DNA of 64,000 nucleotides, from the NCBI RefSeq assembly GCF_001723175.1, contig NC_064652.1:930001-994000 (forward strand), given 5' to 3'. The notes under the pieces were generated by a model, which ran no database searches, was not told where the DNA came from, and worked only from the letters and a program-made list of their open reading frames with translations. Numbering within the stretch: the stretch's first letter is position 1; each line of letters opens with the position of its first letter. This document shows, piece after piece, positions 60,475 to 64,000 of this stretch. Made by a program: the position numbers and the translations under genes. This DNA comes from Penicillium oxalicum (Eukaryota > Ascomycota > Eurotiomycetes > Eurotiales > Aspergillaceae).

Positions 60475-61467
60475 AAGTTCAATTCTTTTCTTCTTGTCCC
60501 TTCTATTTTATTTTTGATTATTCATTTTGAATATATGCTTTTTTTTTCCTTTCATGACACCTGGATCACATCCTTATCGGACCTCTTTTGGAATCCAAGA
60601 ACTAACAGTCGAGGCCGCATGGTCACAGACGTTTCCGTTGCGATTGATGGGTAAATACGCTCTTATCAGGGGGACCAAGACGTTGGGGAACGTGTCGAAT
60701 GGGCCAGCCCTAATTCAATTGGAGGGGTCTAGTCTCGATGTACACTGAAAAAAGAAAAATTGGGACGATCGACTTGAGATCCACAAGCTTAGTCGACGTC
60801 AGACATCAGAGGAATACTACTTGCACACTGTACATTTGGATCTGGGAAATCATCTCCCTTATCTCCCCGAGTTGGGCATCTTGCCAGGGACTCCGGAGCT
60901 GGAACGAATCAGAACACATAGAGGTATGATGACAGTTTAGGGTTTGATGGATGTTTATGCTTTTTTTTTTCTTCTCCCCTGCTCTTTCGGGGATCTATTT
61001 GCGTAGATTTTGTCTCCGTGAGATGCATTTTGATCCGGCTCTAATTCGTCTCAATGTGTTCTGGTCGTTTTCCCTTCCTTGGCGCGCCGCGATAACCATA
61101 TCCCCTCCTGCCTGGCTGGTCGTACGTTTAACGGAAGCGCCTTGATTCGAGGACAGTCTCAGGCGAGTCTGCAGGGAAAGATAACTCAAGAAGAAGACCT
61201 GCAATCGGAGATTCTGCGCTTCTGTCCGTCTATATAGACTCACGCTCTTGCCGTTGAATTGAAACGTGCATTCTATCGAGAATAGGCTTGCTTCTTTGAC
61301 ATCTTGAGATCAAGACTCCCATCATACAGCCCAGGGAATATCTGCGTCTCACAGGATCTATTCGAGCCAGAAGATTCATTGACACTTTCTGGGAACTCTT
61401 TTTTCCCTTCCGTGCAACATTGCCATATAATCCAGTGCATCTATCCCCCTCATAGATCAAGCCCTCC

Positions 61468-63372
61468 ATGGCTCTAAAAGCCCTCACGGTCCTGTTCGTT
61501 GCACCGGAGGTCAACCCAGCCAACCGGAAAGCGACATCCATTCCAGTTCTCAACCCGTTCAATCAATATGGCCGTGTGTTCTTCTTCTCATGGATGGGCT
61601 TCATGGTGGCATTCCTCTCTTGGTATGCCTTTCCTCCGCTGGTAAGTCCCATGCCCTCCATCTCGTCTTTTCCCCTTCTTTTGCAGAAGATACTTTGCCT
61701 GAATTTGTATCAATATTGCTGGTGTCGCTAACAATCACGGCCTTTCCTAGTTGACCGTCACGATCAAGAAAGATTTGCACATGAGCCAGACAGAAGTAGC
61801 CAACTCGAATATCGTCGCACTGCTGGCAACGTAAGGCCTCATCCCCGCTGACTCCTGTCTGTTCGGCACGAAGCCCAGAACTTATAATGACTGAACGATG
61901 TGAAACAGCTTCCTGGTTCGATTTATCGCCGGACCTCTTTGTGATCGCTTTGGACCTCGCTTGGTCTTCGTGGGACTCCTCCTTGCCGGTTCACTTCCCA
62001 CGGCCATGGCGGGTCTTGTGACCACCCCCCAGGGCTTGATTGCTCTGCGCTTCTTCATCGGGATCCTCGGCGGCACGTTTGTTCCTTGCCAGGTGTGGTG
62101 CACGGGTTTCTTCGACAAGAAGATCGTGGGGACAGCCAACTCGCTCGCAGGAGGCTGGGGTAATGCCGGAGGTGGAATCACATAGTACGTATCCTGTAAA
62201 ATCCTTGGGTCTTGGCCGGTTGAAGCCTTCTTTCCCCCCTCCCTACCCAGAAAGCTGGTCTTTCTAACCAAAACCTCCCGTGTCTTGATAGTTTCGTCAT
62301 GCCTGCCATTTTCGACTCCCTCGTTTCCGCTCGAGGCATGTCGGCACACACGGCCTGGCGGGTCGCTTACGTCGTTCCCTTTATTATCATTGTCTCCGTC
62401 GCCCTGGGCATGTTGTTCCTCTGTGAGGACACCCCCACTGGAAAGTGGGCAGATCGTCATCTCTGGATGGAAAAGGCGCCCGCCACGCAGTCTCCCCTGG
62501 AAGGCAAGGTCGTCGACCTTGCATCCGGTGTCTCTTCCAGTGGTCCGTCGACCACCCCGTCGCTGTACAACATGGGGCTAGACGACATCGAGAAAAAGGG
62601 GGCCCAGTCTCCGCGCACCGTCGAAAAAGACCCCTCGTCAATGGGACAGATCACCACACTCCAGCCGGATACTGTCGTGGCGCCGACCCGCAAAGAAGCT
62701 CTGAGCGTGGCATTCAGTCTCCCCACCGTCGCTCTTGCAGTCCCCTATGCCTGTTCGTTTGGCTCGGAGCTGGCGATCAATTCTATCCTGGGCACCTATT
62801 TTGAGAAGAACTTCCCGCACATGGGACAGACAAAGACCGGCCAGTGGGCTGCGATGTTTGGCTTATTGAATGTGGTTTTTCGGCCGGTTGGTGGCTTGTT
62901 GGGTGACTTCTTGTATCGATCGACGGGCAGCTTGTGGTCCAAGAAGCTCCTTCTCACCTCGCTGGGCTTGCTCATGGGCGCTTTTGAACTTGCCATTGGA
63001 TTTTCCAATCCCAAGAGTGAAGCCACCATGTTTGGACTCATTGGTGGATTGGCCTTGTTCTTGGAGGCTTGTAATGGGGCCAATTTCGCCTTGGTGCCCC
63101 ATGTGCATCCATATGCAAATGGTGAGTGTCTTTCGATGTCGCACTCGCCCCGTCGTGGATCTCAATACTAACTCTCCGTGCTAGGTATCGTGTCAGGTAT
63201 CGTCGGAGGCTTCGGGAACCTGGGGGGTATCGTCTTTGCCATCATTTTCAGATATCATGGATCCGACTATGCCAAGTCCCTCTGGATCATCGGAGCAATT
63301 TCTTTGGCGGCCAATCTGGCGCTCAGCTGGGTTCGTCCCGTTCCCAAAACCCCAGCGATCACTGCTCAGTGA
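61468..63372 (+). CDS. nrtA: High-affinity nitrate transporter NrtA/CrnA (NNP family)
   Basis: Exons 61468-61641, 61751-61830, 61909-62184, 62292-63121 and 63185-63372 give 515 residues, the usual length for fungal CrnA. It is a 12-helix MFS proton/nitrate symporter of the plasma membrane. It starts with the family block [20 protein letters not shown] before helix 1. Both nitrate signatures are present: [15 protein letters not shown] with [15 protein letters not shown] in helix 5, and [17 protein letters not shown] in helix 11. The Arg residues expected for nitrate binding are visible in helix 2 ([10 protein letters not shown]) and helix 8 (VFRPVGG). A large Ser/Thr-rich cytosolic loop lies between helices 6 and 7 (about 245-335), a likely site of post-translational control. 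It lies downstream of niiA on the same strand. Confidence 0.95.
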
Positions 63373-63887
63373 TCCCACGATGATATGACCCCCTTCCCCA
63401 AACAACTAGATTTTCTTTATAATGATAGCGAAATCCACATGATGTTTTTCTTTCAACGTTGGCATAGACTCGTTCATGCATAAGTGTCTGCGCACCTTAA
63501 AGTGTCAGCCTGCAGCGATGCCAAGGCGTCCGAGGCAACAGGCTCGGGCGAGTGCACCCCGAGGACCGGGGGTGCCCGTCGGGCCCGAAACGAGGGGCAG
63601 CCGATGCATTAAATGAGTCTCAATCAACCTCCAGCTGCCTCTCTTGGAACTTGGGACTTCCACTTTGCATTCTTGGTCAGCATCACAGATCTCCAGTCCT
63701 CGTTCAGACATTCGCCGTGCCTTTGAGGAGGTCTTGTCTTGAATCCATCCATCAACCTCGTTAAGACAATTTGCCCCGCAGAACCCCGCTTCAAAGCCCC
63801 CGAAAAGCGCTGTCATTCAACAGACAGTCCTCCGGTTCCATCTGGCCAAAACACGCTCTCTTTTGTTCAATTAATCCATCAACAACA
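63373..63887. other. Intergenic, nrtA 3' side and promoter of the partial gene
   Basis: 515 bp with no gene seen. It includes the 3' region of nrtA and the leader of the next gene (ATCAACAACA before ATG). Confidence 0.5.
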
Positions 63888-64000
63888 ATGGCCCCTGTGC
63901 GCCGAATTGGACAAATAGTGCACCTCAAGCCCGAGGCTGTGGCAGCATACAAAGAGTGCCACGCCAAAGTCTGGCCCGAGGTGCTCAAGCAGATCGAGGA
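63888..64000 (+). CDS. L-rhamnose mutarotase-like protein (RhaM/DUF718), cut by the window end
   Basis: Only the first 37 codons are present: MAPVRRIGQIVHLKPEAVA, then YKECHAKVWPEVLKQIEE. The spacing of Leu-Lys-Pro, Tyr, His and VWPEVL matches the N-terminus of RhaM-family proteins, small dimeric ferredoxin-like folds of about 105-120 residues that interconvert anomers of L-rhamnose. In that family the His in the first helix is part of the active site. Fungal members are often of unproven substrate. The rest of the gene lies beyond 64000. Confidence 0.7.
   Translation, partial: MAPVRRIGQIVHLKPEAVAAYKECHAKVWPEVLKQIE

Larger units (their letters stand above)
59234..61467. other. niiA-nrtA intergenic region, 2.2 kb
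   Basis: No gene is seen. It is rich in T-runs (59330, 59440, 59847, 60540, 60961). It holds two exact NirA-type sites (listed separately) and a TGGCCG-CAA-CGGCCA inverted repeat at 59523-59537. It is unusually long for a promoter in this gene-dense cluster. Confidence 0.6.

Overview
The window is nuclear DNA from a filamentous ascomycete, most likely an Aspergillus/Penicillium-type member of the Eurotiales. Genes are on both strands. They are split by many short introns (51-85 nt where I resolved both ends of a short one) with GTAAGT/GTATGT/GTGAGT donors and YAG acceptors. The contents are fungus-specific: the divergent niaD-niiA pair plus a nitrate transporter, a Zn2Cys6 regulator, Stu1, Eaf7 and Sec5. 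I resolved 25 protein-coding genes. For most of them the joined exons form one uninterrupted frame. I saw no tRNA, rRNA, CRISPR array or intact transposon.

Left part (1-21 kb): a small cysteine-rich secreted protein; a bHLH regulator with an apparent frameshift near its end; then five genes in tandem on the minus strand. In transcription order these are a full-length ABCB transporter (18311-14137), a Zn2Cys6 regulator (13533-10981), a DHA1-type MFS transporter (10112-8070), a rhodopsin-domain seven-helix protein (7335-5804) and a tail-anchored membrane protein (4998-4392). A regulator between two pumps, with twin CCGGCGCCGG palindromes upstream of the MFS gene, looks like a locally controlled efflux module. 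That is inference. A 3-kb gene-free stretch follows and contains a perfect 17-bp inverted repeat.

Middle (21-50 kb): mostly conserved cell-biology genes, many in divergent pairs that share a promoter. They are Stu1/CLASP; a basic-secretory-protein-like metallopeptidase gene with an in-frame stop; mitoribosomal mL44 divergent from a small membrane protein; a MAK32-like PfkB kinase divergent from the cyclase-associated protein CAP/Srv2; an Atos-domain gene with an apparent one-base frameshift, divergent from an FYV7-like rRNA-processing protein; exocyst Sec5 divergent from NAD-isocitrate dehydrogenase subunit 1; and NuA4 subunit Eaf7 divergent from a gamma-tubulin complex protein.

Right part (51-63.4 kb): the complete nitrate assimilation cluster. 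Nitrate reductase niaD (minus) and nitrite reductase niiA (plus) share a 0.93-kb promoter with three exact NirA-type CTCCGCGG sites and several GATA motifs. The nitrate transporter nrtA/crnA lies downstream, and two further NirA-type sites lie in the 2.2-kb gap before it. Together the three genes import nitrate and reduce it to ammonium. The window ends inside a rhamnose-mutarotase-like gene.
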